64,000 nt of DNA, taken from Eutreptiella sp. 'Long Island Sound 2002'. Taxonomy: Eukaryota > Euglenozoa > Euglenophyceae > Eutreptiales > Eutreptiaceae. The notes under the pieces are model-generated. The model had not been told where the DNA came from, did no database searches, and saw only the letters and a list, made by a program, of their open reading frames with translations. Below, one piece after another: positions 35,079-45,016 of the stretch. The translations under genes were made by a program, and so were the position numbers. The stretch lies in assembly GCA_964036045.1 (NCBI GenBank), contig OZ038383.1:93628086-93692085 (forward strand). The letters run 5' to 3'. Position 1 is the stretch's first letter; the number at the start of each line of letters is the position of its first letter.

Positions 35079-36616
35079 CAGGGTTGGAAAAGACGGCGTA
35101 TATATACGCGTAACGTATATATACGCGTACTGTATCGCGAGAATACAATACAGTACGCGTCTTGTTCCTAGACTAGCATCTGGCGCCAGTCGCGGGCGCC
35201 GCTGAGCAAACAAACATGGCCAAGGATTAACAGCGCAAATGTGAGGCACTTTATAGAATTTGCAATGATTTTAATTTGAATTTCGTTTCATTAGCATTGG
35301 TGGTTGAATTTTTCTGCCTGTCTTGCGTTTGCAGGGCGACACAAGAAGCAAGTGAAGAAGAAGGAGAAGAAGAACAAGAGGGAAGAATATGAAGAGAGAA
35401 AGAACAGAAGAAAGAAGCGGAAGAGGCGAAGGAGATCAAAGAGACGTTAAGAAGAAGACAGAAGAAGCTCGAGAAGCTGCACCAGCGAAGAAGACTGCGG
35501 AGTGAAGACAAAGAAGACGAAGAAGGAGCACAAAAGGAAGAAGGTGCTGTCAGTGTCACTTGAGTGTTCGCGCGTGCTGTGAGTGTCATTTGAGTGTTCG
35601 CGCAGGCTGTGAGTGTCATTTGAGTGCCGGCGCGTGCTGTGAGTGTCATTTGAGTGTCGGCGCGTGCTGTGAGTGTCCTTTGAGTGTTCGCGCATGCCGT
35701 GAGTGTCATTTGAGTGTCGGCGCGTGCTGTGAGTGTCCTTTGAGTGCCGGCGCGTGCTGTGAGTGTCATTTGAGTGTCGGCGCGTGCTGTGAGTGTCCTT
35801 TGAGTGCCGGCGCGTGCTGTGAGTGTCATTTGAGTGTCGGCGCGTGCTGTGAGTGTCGTTTGAGTGTTCGTCGCGCTCGCTTCTGTTGTCTCGACAGTTT
35901 TGAGTGAGCCTTCGTTGTCCTTTATATGACCCTTTATGGTGGACTCAGTCAGTTTGCTGCTGCATCTCAGTGATGTCATTTGAATCTCAAAATTTCACTT
36001 CTGCACAGAGGCTTCAAGTGACGCCAGGGACCTGTTATGTGTGCTGCAGCAGCTGTACAGATACACGCGCTTGCTTTATTTTTTGCTGGTTGCTCGCTTT
36101 TTGCCATTTGCCATTTTTTGGCCATTTGCTGGTCAGCCTGGGGACAGGTGCCTTTGTGAGGCTGGAATTCCTGGGGCCTTGATCTCGAACGCGATGGTTT
36201 TCAAAAATATCTGAATTATTCTTTTTTCAAAAGAAACACAATGGTTTTTAAAAAAATCCGAAACATTATTTTGTCAACAAAAAACATTGTGAGTCTACTT
36301 TTTTTGAAAAAGCACTAGGAAGGGGCATAATAGAAGCAAGTAAACCATTAGAAGCAAACCGAAACAACATGAACAAGGAAAAAATTAACAAACCATGTTC
36401 GTTTATTTTCATCGTTCGGTCGTTTGTTCATTAATTTTCCAAAAAAAATTAACAAGCAATTGCAGGTTGTACACTAAAACAGAATAGCTGCAAGTTCTAG
36501 GAACATAACTTCTGTGACCAAACAGTACTTTGTTAGGAAACGATACGATACGTTACATTACAGTACTGTATCGGAACGATACGATACATTACACGTACTG
36601 TATTGTACCAACCCTG
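35079..36616. mobile_element. hAT-like non-autonomous element
   Basis: 1538 bp with 9-bp terminal inverted repeats CAGGGTTGG/CCAACCCTG and an 8-bp target duplication. A CAGGG start and 8-bp duplications are the hallmarks of the hAT superfamily. A second shared motif, TACAATACAGTACG, follows the right terminus directly. On the left it comes after about 50 bp of extra palindromic TATATACGCG sequence. No transposase is present. The interior carries a 30-bp minisatellite and A/T-rich DNA. Confidence 0.85.
35551..35872. repeat. 30-bp minisatellite, about 10-11 copies
   Basis: Units of 30 bp built on GTGAGTGTCATTTGAGTG followed by a TCGGCGCGTGCT variant. Since 30 is divisible by three, frames on both strands stay open (Cys/Glu/Ser repeats on plus, Thr/Ala/Gln on minus). 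I do not regard them as genes. Confidence 0.9.
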
Positions 36617-36624
36617 CCACAAAC
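36617..36624 (+). repeat. target-site duplication of the hAT-like element, right
   Basis: CCACAAAC, exact copy of 35071-35078. Confidence 0.85.
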
Positions 36625-37969
36625 GCCCCTATCCAGCAAGCAAGCTTAAGGAACTCCACCCATTCTCTTATAGAACGTGGGGTGGAGCCCCTGGGTAACC
36701 TAAACAAGGTTTGCCGTGCGCATTTCGCGTGGCCTACCCTTTAACGCGTGTGTGAATGCACGAGCATGCACGGGTTTACCGTCAACCTCTGTTTTTCTTC
36801 CAAATCTTGTCCACAATCACGAACTCCACCAGTGGGTGGCCCCACCTGGGCTTACCTACCTTACTCACCGCTGGAGAGTGAGACAAGGTGAGGGAAAAGC
36901 AAGACACAAGCGAGAAACGACGCCATGCATATGTGTGTATGTCTAATCACCCTCGACTTACCTCTAATCATCTGCAATCTCTCTAATCTATCCCTCTATC
37001 GTTTGTTAGCGCTGCTACAAGGCACGTTCACGGAGACACGAGACGAGCAATGTGCATGCTGGATACGAGACGAGCACACCTGTGGTTTGTGCCTGATTCA
37101 TTGAAGTCCTTCTGTTGCTTTTTGAAATCTTGAATCTTGAATTCTTATTGTCAATGTGGGGGTAATCTTTATGTTAGTCTATTTATGTGTGTTTCGTCAT
37201 TTTCGTCATTCTGCGTAACATACGTTTATAATCTTATTAATTCTTTATTTTCCGGCGCTTCGCTAGGAGCCGCTCCTGCGCGCCGCCCTTTTCTGCGTAA
37301 GAATTTCTTGATTTGAAAAATGAAGAGATGTCTACAAATTTTATAAAAATGTGCATCTGATGCAGAATTGGATTCTGTCCAGTTGTGTGCCTTCAGAAAA
37401 ATTCTAGGCCGTCATTTGACGGATTTAGGTGTTGTCGCTTCGCGTTTGCGTGGATTCCCCCCTCATCCTCCCATTTCTCTGTTGTACAGACCTCCTCGCA
37501 AAGCCTCGTTGAGTAGGCCGCTGTTCGGGCCAAAAAGCAGCAGCAGGAGACTGAACCAGAATCAAGACCCCTCCAAGGGGCAATTCTAATTAAATCAGCG
37601 CACCCTCGCCCCAGTACCAAGACAGGTGTCCCCATCAGGTTGAATGAGACTTGGGTCGAGTGTCCTATGAGAGTTTGGCGTTGGGTTGTGTTACGCTGCA
37701 GCTTGGAGGGAGGGATGCAAATGCATATGGTCTTGGCATGCCCTATTCTAACCCCACCAAGCCACAGGAACCCCGGCGGCGCCAAGGGCGCTGAGCTTTC
37801 TGTCGGGAATTGTCATTTACAATGCAGCAAGAGTCGCTGGCCATGGTAAAGCGCTCTTTCCCAGTGTTAGGGCAGCTATAGGTATTTCAAAGTAGGTGTG
37901 GAAACCAAGGAAAGGCCAAGAAAAAATCCCTTTTTCCTGAAAATGCGACAGTGGTGGCCACCACAGCAC
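36625..37969 (+). other. 3' non-coding segment of element 2, second part
   Basis: Continuation of the element after the hAT-like insertion. AT-rich at 37080-37360. A 73-residue frame at 37368-37589 and a 69-residue frame at 37640-37849 are protein-like but short and unassigned. They might be remnants of a third insertion. Confidence 0.4.
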
Positions 37970-37977
37970 AAGGGGGG
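37970..37977 (+). promoter_or_regulatory. polypurine tract of element 2
   Basis: AAGGGGGG immediately before the right LTR, the position at which plus-strand DNA synthesis is primed in LTR elements. Confidence 0.75.
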
Positions 37978-38248
37978 AGTAAGAAAAAGTGCTTTTCCAA
38001 TGCTTTTGGGTATGCTCTAGTTGTATTACAGGTGCTCTAAGCACTCATGCATTTTTATCTTAGTATTGGCCCAACCTAAAATGGGTGATAACACATTTTG
38101 ACCTATGGAACCAAACACTAAATCAGGATGTTGTGTGGACCCCTTAATCCCCAATCTATAGGCACTAAAGCATCTTTTCCTGCATTGCTGAGGCACTGAT
38201 ATACTGAGGGCAGAGCCTATGAATTTATCTATGTTTTCTCATGAATTC

Positions 38249-38335
38249 TTAGCTATCCTAGTGGTATGCACCCTAGGGGGCTGGGGCACCTCTTTTTGAG
38301 AGGTCCTGGGTTCAATACCCAGTCAGCCTAGCTAA
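38249..38335 (+). ncRNA. cloverleaf-like LTR segment, copy 3
   Basis: All five stems are perfect, as in the copy at 22989-23075. The B-box is GGTTCAATACC. Confidence 0.5.
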
Positions 38336-38661
38336 GTAGGAGTATGCCATGTGACATGGCAGTGACCTCAGGGCCACAAGCCATGCCACCTCAGCACCTA
38401 TGGGACCCAAAAACAAAGAGTGCACATCTGAAGATGGCACTGTGGATGAGAGTGAGCCCTTGGGGCAGTTTTCCAATCAGTGTTTCTCAAAGATGTAAAA
38501 TATTTCATCCTGAGTTGCAATGTAGGCTAATTGCTGTGGTCTATTGTTGATAGTTGTCTTTATCTAACTCTTTGTGACTGCAGCCCTTCATGCTTTGATC
38601 CTGATCTTCTTCTACTTGCTTATCTCTGGCTTGGGTTATCCTGGATTGGTTGTATTTCAAC

Positions 38662-38667
38662 AATAAA
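38662..38667 (+). promoter_or_regulatory. candidate polyadenylation signal in LTR
   Basis: AATAAA, conserved with 26640-26645 in the other LTR of the same element, about 105 bp before the LTR end. Confidence 0.4.
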
Positions 38668-38770
38668 ACATTTTCCTCATCAAAAACAAGCAGCAGGAAC
38701 CCTACACCAGCAGCAAGCAGCAGGAGAGGCACAACAAACACACAGTGTTGAAATCACTATAAAACGTTCT

Positions 38771-38775
38771 CAACC
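38771..38775 (+). repeat. target-site duplication of element 2, right
   Basis: CAACC, matching 25959-25963. Confidence 0.8.
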
Positions 38776-38947
38776 CAGCACGGGACCTACGACCCGTTCC
38801 CAGACGCAAGGCCAACAAGAACAAGGGACCAAGCGTGCTAACGAAGATGGGGACCAGTCCAATGCCTGCAAGTGTTCCCGTTTCATGCGCATAGCACGGA
38901 AACTCCAGAAGCAGGGGTTCCAAGTGACCTGCCCCGGGGAGTTCTGA
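38776..38947 (+). pseudogene. gag C-terminus of element 1, after the insertion
   Basis: Begins in the codon at which element 1 gag was cut and runs through the basic C-terminal segment to the conserved TGA at 38945-38947. It aligns with 29155-29334 of element 2. Confidence 0.8.
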
Positions 38948-41192
38948 CAGGGACGCTCCGGGGGGCCTACAGACCTGGTGTGCTGGGTACGTATCCGTCT
39001 TGGGGGACGTGAATACCTGGGGGTACTGGATACAGGGGCCACTATATCTATTGTGGCTAAGAAAATTTTACCTTGTGGGGACCTGAAGAACATCTTGCCT
39101 ACCGCAGCCATCCGCATGGGAGATGGGCATGTGGTGCACAGTTGTGGAGACTGTGAGGTCAAAGTGCCTATGGGTTCTGGAAGCATTGCCCATCGGTTCT
39201 ACGTGATGGACACCGAAGCCTTCGACTTTGTACTGGGGATCGACTTCTTCGTCGAGCACTCCCAGATTCTATCTCTCACCCTGCAAGCACCCTACGTCCG
39301 CTAAGTGGACCACGGTGACGGCTGGGAATCTGTACCTGTGGAGCAGTCTGAGCACACATCTAGCTACCTGAGGGTATGCAAGAGGGAGCCCTCAGCCATG
39401 ATGGTCACCTCCAAAACTGAGGACTATCAGCTCCTGGGAGATGTCCTAGACCAAGGTCTGAAGGAGTTGGGATACTCCCGGGAAGACCTGAACGTCGAGC
39501 TATTCGCCAGCGACAAGCAACGTGTCCTGAACCAGCTGAAGCAGCAAGGGGAAAAATTGCTGCTATAAATTTTACTGGCCCTCTTTCGGGATGGCATACG
39601 GGAACCCAAGATTCAGTGAACTGGGGAAGGTCCTGACCAAGGTGGCCCTCGAACATTCCTGTATGGTCCTGTGCTCTCCCGATTGGGGAGCCCATGGGGG
39701 AAATGAGTACTGGCGTACTCTATTGGACAAGCTGATCCATCCAGCTGCCGGATGACGCCATCTACCTGCCTCTGGGCCGCAAGACGCCCATCAGGAAACC
39801 TGGATGGGGGAGCATGCTAAGCGTGGTGGACGGGAGCCTAGCCCCAGTGCCCCGAGAAGATCTGGACCCTGCTATGGTCCAGGAAACTCAACGTGAAAGC
39901 AGCGGCTACACCCTAGACGTCCTTAAAAATGAACTACGACCTCAAGACGCCGTGGAGACTACTCCTGAGGGAGACGAGTACGTCGTGTCTGACACTGTTG
40001 CCCCCGACTCCCCTTGCCGTGTATCTAATCCTGATGTAGTCTCAGAGTGTGGGCTATCAGAGCTACCCAGCTCTATACACTCTGATGACGAGACTGAGCA
40101 TGACGCCTTCTTCGTGCAGACGTGCGTGGAGGAAGTGGAGAACGCCGAGTACACTGCCCCACTAAAACCCCTACTCTCCATGAGGGGAGAGGAGCCCCTG
40201 GACGAGGAGTTGGACCCCCCATCCAGGCTGAGAGAGTACGTGGACTCCAAGAGGAGATTGGTGGCGAAAAAGCTATGCTACGCTAGGCCTACCCGCCGCT
40301 CATGGCCGTTGAAGCAAGGGTCTATGGGAGATATATCCTAACTGAAGGAGGACCTGTAACAAAAGATTACCACCTGGCAAAGGGAGGTGGACCTGAAGCT
40401 CATGAACAGCGTATGGCGTGCCCATGTGAGGACTTCAGAGGAGGATGAACTCTCGGAGGAATGCATATGGAAACCCCCTCGAGTGTGCCTATGTTGTCAC
40501 CGACCACCTGAGACTGTGGAACGAGACTTTCTCTACTCCTGCCAAGGACTGAAGGATACGGACAAGGATGCTGAGCCGGTTGAGGATCAACTCCCTGCTA
40601 CTATACACCAAGGGGCAAGCAATCTACACTCTGACGAGCACATGGAGGACAAGATCAAACTCTTGGACCCTAGAGTACAGAAGCTAATCAGGACCTACCT
40701 GGAGATATTCGGAGAACTACCCCCTTCAGCATCCTGTGACAAGCTGGTACAGATGGACCTCAAGCTGAAGTCCGAGTTCGTGGGTCACAAGATAAGAAGG
40801 AGTCCCTATCCGGCTCATAAAGAGCAGGCTGATGAGATAGAGCGGCAGATACAAGAATGTATCGACGCTGGCCTGGTCCTGGAGTACAAGGATGGGGAGT
40901 ACCCCCAACACTGTAGCCCCTGTTTCCTGGTGGCTAAGCCTGGGTCTACAGCCAAACGGCTGGTAGTGGACTATGGAGAGCTGAACAAGAAGACGTTGAA
41001 CCACTCAGGGTCCATTCCTAATATGGAGTCAACCCTCGAGAAGATAGCCTCCTGCCGCTACAAGACTAAGATGGACAAGCGAAGTGGATTCTTGCAAGTG
41101 GACCTTACGCCCAATGCCCAGGAATTCCTAGCCTTCATCACCCCTCAGGGGAGGGTGTTCAAGTGGAAGGTTACGCCCTTCGGCGTGGCCAA
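38948..41192 (+). pseudogene. pol of element 1, truncated inside RT
   Basis: Protease with D-T-G-A-T near 39030, then a linker and the first RT motifs. Unlike element 2, the L-V-V-D-Y tyrosine is intact and motif A reads M-D-K-R-S-G-F. Breaks: TAA at 39302, a frameshift near 39540, then TAA at 40339 and 40357. Homology stops at 41192 right after F-G-V-A-N, so RNase H and integrase are absent. Confidence 0.8.
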
Positions 41193-43119
41193 CACTTCTC
41201 GAAGGGTCACTCTGTTTGCAGCATGGTCTCTTGCGGCTGCACGCTGAGTCTTCTGTTAAGACAGGCTATCAGCGACGGCTTGCTCCAACGGGGACGCATT
41301 TTGTGGTGAGGGATAGGCATTTAATGGGCAGGAGTGGGTTTGTGGGGTTGCGGTTGCTTTGGCAGTACTCGGCTTGCCCTTTGGCGCACTGCTCAAAACC
41401 TCCGTCAACCTTGATTTGCACCTTCCTTTTGCCCGACGCATTGTGATACATAAGTTGGTAGCCAACTTTTCAAATAAGAATTCTGACCAAAAAAGTTCCA
41501 ATTTCATGCACTATTCACAGTCCTTTTCTTCAATGAAGCGTGGCTCAAGAATTGGTCTAACGCGGTAATTCGCGATGCCCGCGGTGCGGCATTTCAGCGC
41601 TGATTCTTCTGCAGCATCTGTATTTTTCAAAAATATGATTTGCACTTCTGAATTTTCATATTTCAACTGATCATCTGGCAATTCTTTGATTGTTAGCATT
41701 AATCACATCCATCTGCTACATTGGCACATCAGCGGCCTAGTTATTGGTCCGTGTACCTTAAACAGCGCGTACACCAGTGGGCACGCAACACTATCAGCCC
41801 ACGCTCTCAAGACGCTGCAACAACCCGCACTTCGCTACTGGCACGCCGTACCCCTTGTGAAGGCACAATCTTTTCAACCTCCGGGCTTGCTTCGCCTCGA
41901 ACGCCGCTTCGCTCCAAAACCCGCCTCGATGCGCTCAATGGATCCCACGGACCAATAGGTCAAATTTTGGTTCCACATAGATGAGAACTCATGAGCCCTA
42001 AGCTCAGACTCAGCATAGACAAGTAGAGCGCTCTCTTGCTGGATGGCTGGCTCCAACGCATCACACTCTTCTAGAACGACCAACCAAAGCTAGTGTTCTT
42101 GTAATCCCCGAGCTGCTTTTTCATGCAGCTGTTGACAAGCACGCACCGCAACGTCAGTAACCCCGGGCATCACATAGCAGTCGGTGATGGCTTCCTCAAG
42201 CAGACTGTCGTGCTCCATATACTAATCTAAAAGCGGAGGAAATAGGGGATTCGAACCCAAGGTGTGTGCTCACCAGCGCCAGGCACAGGATGAGGACCCT
42301 GGGCTTTCCGCACGGCGTCAAAGGTGTACGCGGAGCCGCTGAGGAGGAGGAGGTGGTGGCGCGGAGGCTGGTGGCCATGAAGGCGGCATTCCGGGTTCAA
42401 GGAGACGGCATCACGTACATGGCGAAGCCGGGCGCAAAACCAATGTACCTTAGGTGCGCGCCAGTAACGCCGTCTGTGTTGAGCAAAAATGGGGGAAGAG
42501 CCGTAAAGCATGACTGGTTCCATGAATGCCCTGGGTTTGTTTGATAGGGCCACTGCCTGGTCGGGCGCTATGGGCCATGGTGTCGTTCGGGCCTGGTGGC
42601 GTTACAACTGGCGGACTTGTGAGATCGTGACAACAGGTTTCGCGTTTGGTATTGGCAGCATGGAGGCGGTTGTGGATGAAGGATGAGATAACACGAGTGT
42701 ACAGCCTGCAAGCGTCTTCTTGGGCCAAAAGCACATTGCGTACATACTGTATCGAACACTGAAAGCTTGCCGTTTCTGTGGGCTACAAACCGTTCCCGGA
42801 GTTGGGGACCGAAGCATGTAGGTACCTGCTCCAGCTATCGTGTATGGGGAATGCAGGCATGGGGAGAGATTGGTTGGTTACACAGTGAGCCATCAATTGC
42901 ATGGCTGTCCTGTCCTTGACTTGCTTCTTTTGGGTGGACGAGGCGTCCGTGATCAGCTGGGGATCAGCGGGGGCCGGGGTTCCATACCGTTGAATGCGAC
43001 CCACAATTCGTCACACGTAAGTTGTAACGCTACCGTAGGCTGCCATGGGTGGACCGTGAGGGGTCAACACGGGCGGTCCTTTGGCACAGAGGTGCTCGCA
43101 GCGCTCGGCTTACTTCCAG
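41193..43119. other. unassigned region right of element 1
   Basis: No clear gene. A frame at 42266-42544 (plus) has an acidic patch and no known motif. A tRNA-type B-box lies on the minus strand at 42247-42257. A TTTGATAGGGC phrase ends the frame. The rest has only short frames. Confidence 0.4.
42247..42257 (-). promoter_or_regulatory. isolated pol III B-box (tRNA relic or SINE)
   Basis: On the minus strand GGTTCGAATCC, a perfect B-box with flanking GGG/CCC. No matching acceptor stem or clear D arm was found upstream, so it is not a functional tRNA gene. A tRNA-derived SINE is possible. Confidence 0.35.
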
Positions 43120-44028
43120 ATGGTCATGGCGGCCGCCCTCAATGGCTACGTGAGCGCCCACGTGCAACGGCATGCGTGGAGGAGGGCACAATCGGTGGCG
43201 TTGCGCTGGTTGGGGCCGCCGGTCCACTAGCTTGCCTGGTGGGTCCATTGGCTGTGTGCGTGGGTGGCAGCCCTGTACGGCGAAGTCCCGGATGACATTG
43301 TCGTGGCGGAGAGCCTGGAACTTCCATGGCGCGATGCCCAGAGAGGCGTCGAGTTGGAGTGGAGAGTTGTGTCTTTCAAAGACATCTTGTTGGCAAAACT
43401 GTGCGCTTTGTGCGTGCGTGACGGATATGTGGGGCCGCAGAAGGAGCTCCGAGGGTCACGGAGTGGAGAAGGAGGCGCTGAGTCCCAGACACGTCCCCTT
43501 GGGTTTCGTCTACAGCCAGGGCGAGGGAGGTACCCTGCGACGCGGAGTTGTGCTGCAGGGGGAGGGGGCGCAAAGCGGACAGTTGCAAGTGAAAGCGGGA
43601 GAGTCATGGTTGGCCTCCTTGCCTTGGCGGCCATTGAGGGGGGCTCCGGGTCTGAGCGAAATGATGGAGACTGGGAGGGAGAGAGAAGTCATCAAAGCGG
43701 ACGCGGTGCCCCCTCTTGGTTCGGTACTCATGTTGTTAATCACGCGACTCCGCATGGCTGCCAAGACAACAACCAAGATTGTGTCATGCTTGGCGCAATT
43801 CGATGGACGGACGCGCCATGGCAGCAGAAGAATGTAAAAAATCACGAAAAAGACGCACAACCAGCAAAAATAAAGCGCAAAATCGATTTTTCCGACCTCA
43901 GAAACCCCCAGAAACATTTTACGCCGCTGTTTGGCGAGGGCGAAAAATATAGGACACTCACAGAAAAAGCAGAACAACAGAGTCGCGACGGCGACGAAGT
44001 TGAGCGTTGCATGCCCCAAAACACCTAG
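43120..44028 (+). pseudogene. hypothetical protein with one in-frame stop
   Basis: Frame 1 reads from the ATG at 43120 through TAG at 43228-43230 to the TAG at 44026. The stretch 43120-43480 (His/Ala/Arg-rich helix, then a Trp-rich and an acidic V-P-D-D segment with L-E-W and a Leu-rich helix containing C-A-L-C) looks like real protein. After about residue 80 past the stop it becomes low complexity, then Lys-rich. No family recognised. Confidence 0.3.
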
Positions 44029-44190
44029 CAAAGTGCGTGCCCTAGGCGCTAGGGACTTGTGCGCGCTCCAACAACAAAGAAGAAGATTAGAGGCGAGAGT
44101 AGGGCCAAAACGTTGCGTGCCCCAAATCACTTAGCAAAGTGCATGCAATAGGAGTAGGGGACTTGTGCGCGCCCCAACACCAACCAAAGA
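44006..44190. repeat. two diverged copies of an 80-bp unit
   Basis: TTGCATGCCCCAAAACACCTAGC and its relative at about 44113 are each followed by AGTGC, a short spacer and GGGACTTGTGCGCGC. They precede the 83-bp array. Confidence 0.55.
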
Positions 44191-44218
44191 GTGAGTGGCA
44201 TATGCTGCCATGCATGCA

Positions 44219-44930
44219 TTAAAACACGCTTACTCTTGGGCGTCGCATAAAGAAAAGAGTCCAAGACAAAGGGAATAAGTAGCGTGGGAGTCCCAAGGTA
44301 CAACGAGTAAGTACCTTGTACCGCCTTGCATACATTAAGACACGCTTACTCTTGGGCGTCGCAAAAAACAAAGAGTCCACAAACCGTGCCTCCCGCCCCC
44401 TAACACGCCCCATAGGTAAAGACAACCGCATCACGAGCGGCGCGTAAACACCGAAGAAACGGATAACTGACACGCCACACCCTCCGAAATGCACGCTTCC
44501 TCTTCCTTTGTCCTTCTCCATGTACCTCCCCACCCACCTTTGAGCCCATTAAGACACGCTTACTCTTGGGCGTCGCAAAAAACAAAGAGTCCAAGACATA
44601 AAGAATAAGTAGCATAGCATGAATGCATTAAACGAACACGCCTACTCTTGGGCGTCGCAAAATACAAAGAGTCCGCAAACCAACGGTTAAGTAGCATATG
44701 CCGCCATGCAAGCATTAAGACACGCTTACTCTTGGGCGACGCAAAAAACAAAGAGTCCAAGACATGAAGAATAAGTGGCATAGCATGAATGCATTAAACA
44801 AACACGCCTACTCTTGGGCGTCGCAAAATGCAAAGAGTCCGCAAACCAACGCGTAAATAACATACACCGCCATGCATGCATTAAGACACGCTTACTCTTG
44901 GGCGTCGCCAAAATCAAAGAGTCCAAAACG
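44219..44930. repeat. 83-bp tandem array with alternating A/B units
   Basis: ACTCTTGGGCGTCGCAAAA recurs at about 44227, 44345, 44561, 44644, 44727, 44810 and 44893. The last five are spaced 82-84 bp. Units alternate between a CGCTTAC type followed by GAGTCCAAGAC and a CGCCTAC type followed by GAGTCCGCAAACC, so the true period is about 166 bp. A CTCTT/AAGAG inverted pair closes each core. A degraded last unit merges with the start of the 65-bp array near 44990. Confidence 0.8.
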
Positions 44931-45016
44931 GGAAGAATAAATCAGACGCCATAGGGAGCAATGTGTAAAGAAAAATGTTTCCGCAAAAACAAGGAGTCCG
45001 GGACGACGCGGCCACG

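Larger units (their letters stand above)
25964..38770 (+). mobile_element. LTR retrotransposon element 2 (Ty3/gypsy, chromovirus-like)
   Basis: Structurally complete: LTR 25964-26748, primer binding site, gag, protease, reverse transcriptase, RNase H, integrase and chromodomain-like tail to 34273, a long 3' segment, purine tract 37970-37977, and LTR 37978-38770. It is inserted in the gag of element 1 with a CAACC duplication. A hAT-like element sits in its 3' segment. Integrase following RT/RNase H places it in the Ty3/gypsy group. Several stops and frameshifts and LTRs about 95 percent alike (by eye) show an old, immobile copy. Confidence 0.9.
37978..38770 (+). repeat. 3' LTR of element 2
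   Basis: 793 bp, AGTAAG to GTTCT. It differs from the 5' LTR by scattered substitutions and a small insertion near 38590. AATAAA lies at 38662-38667. Confidence 0.85.
22721..41192 (+). mobile_element. LTR retrotransposon element 1 (Ty3/gypsy type), interrupted and 3'-truncated
   Basis: Order: 5' LTR (22721-23496), primer binding site, gag (to 25963), then the whole of element 2 (25964-38770), then the rest of gag (38776-38947), protease and the first part of reverse transcriptase to 41192. At 41192 homology to element 2 stops in the middle of the RT domain. Removing element 2 and one CAACC copy rejoins gag in frame. No 3' LTR of element 1 is present in the window. Confidence 0.85.

Noticed and set aside
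35251-35979. 242-codon minus frame and 115-codon plus frame in the hAT-like element
   Set aside because: By-products of a 30-bp minisatellite.
37368-37589. LINE reverse-transcriptase tail
   Set aside because: The opening residues are suggestive, but the frame is too short and no RT or endonuclease motif is nearby.
38249-38335. Functional tRNA-Lys gene
   Set aside because: Loop and B-box fit, but the outer stem is separated from the T-like arm by extra bases and the variable region is nearly absent.
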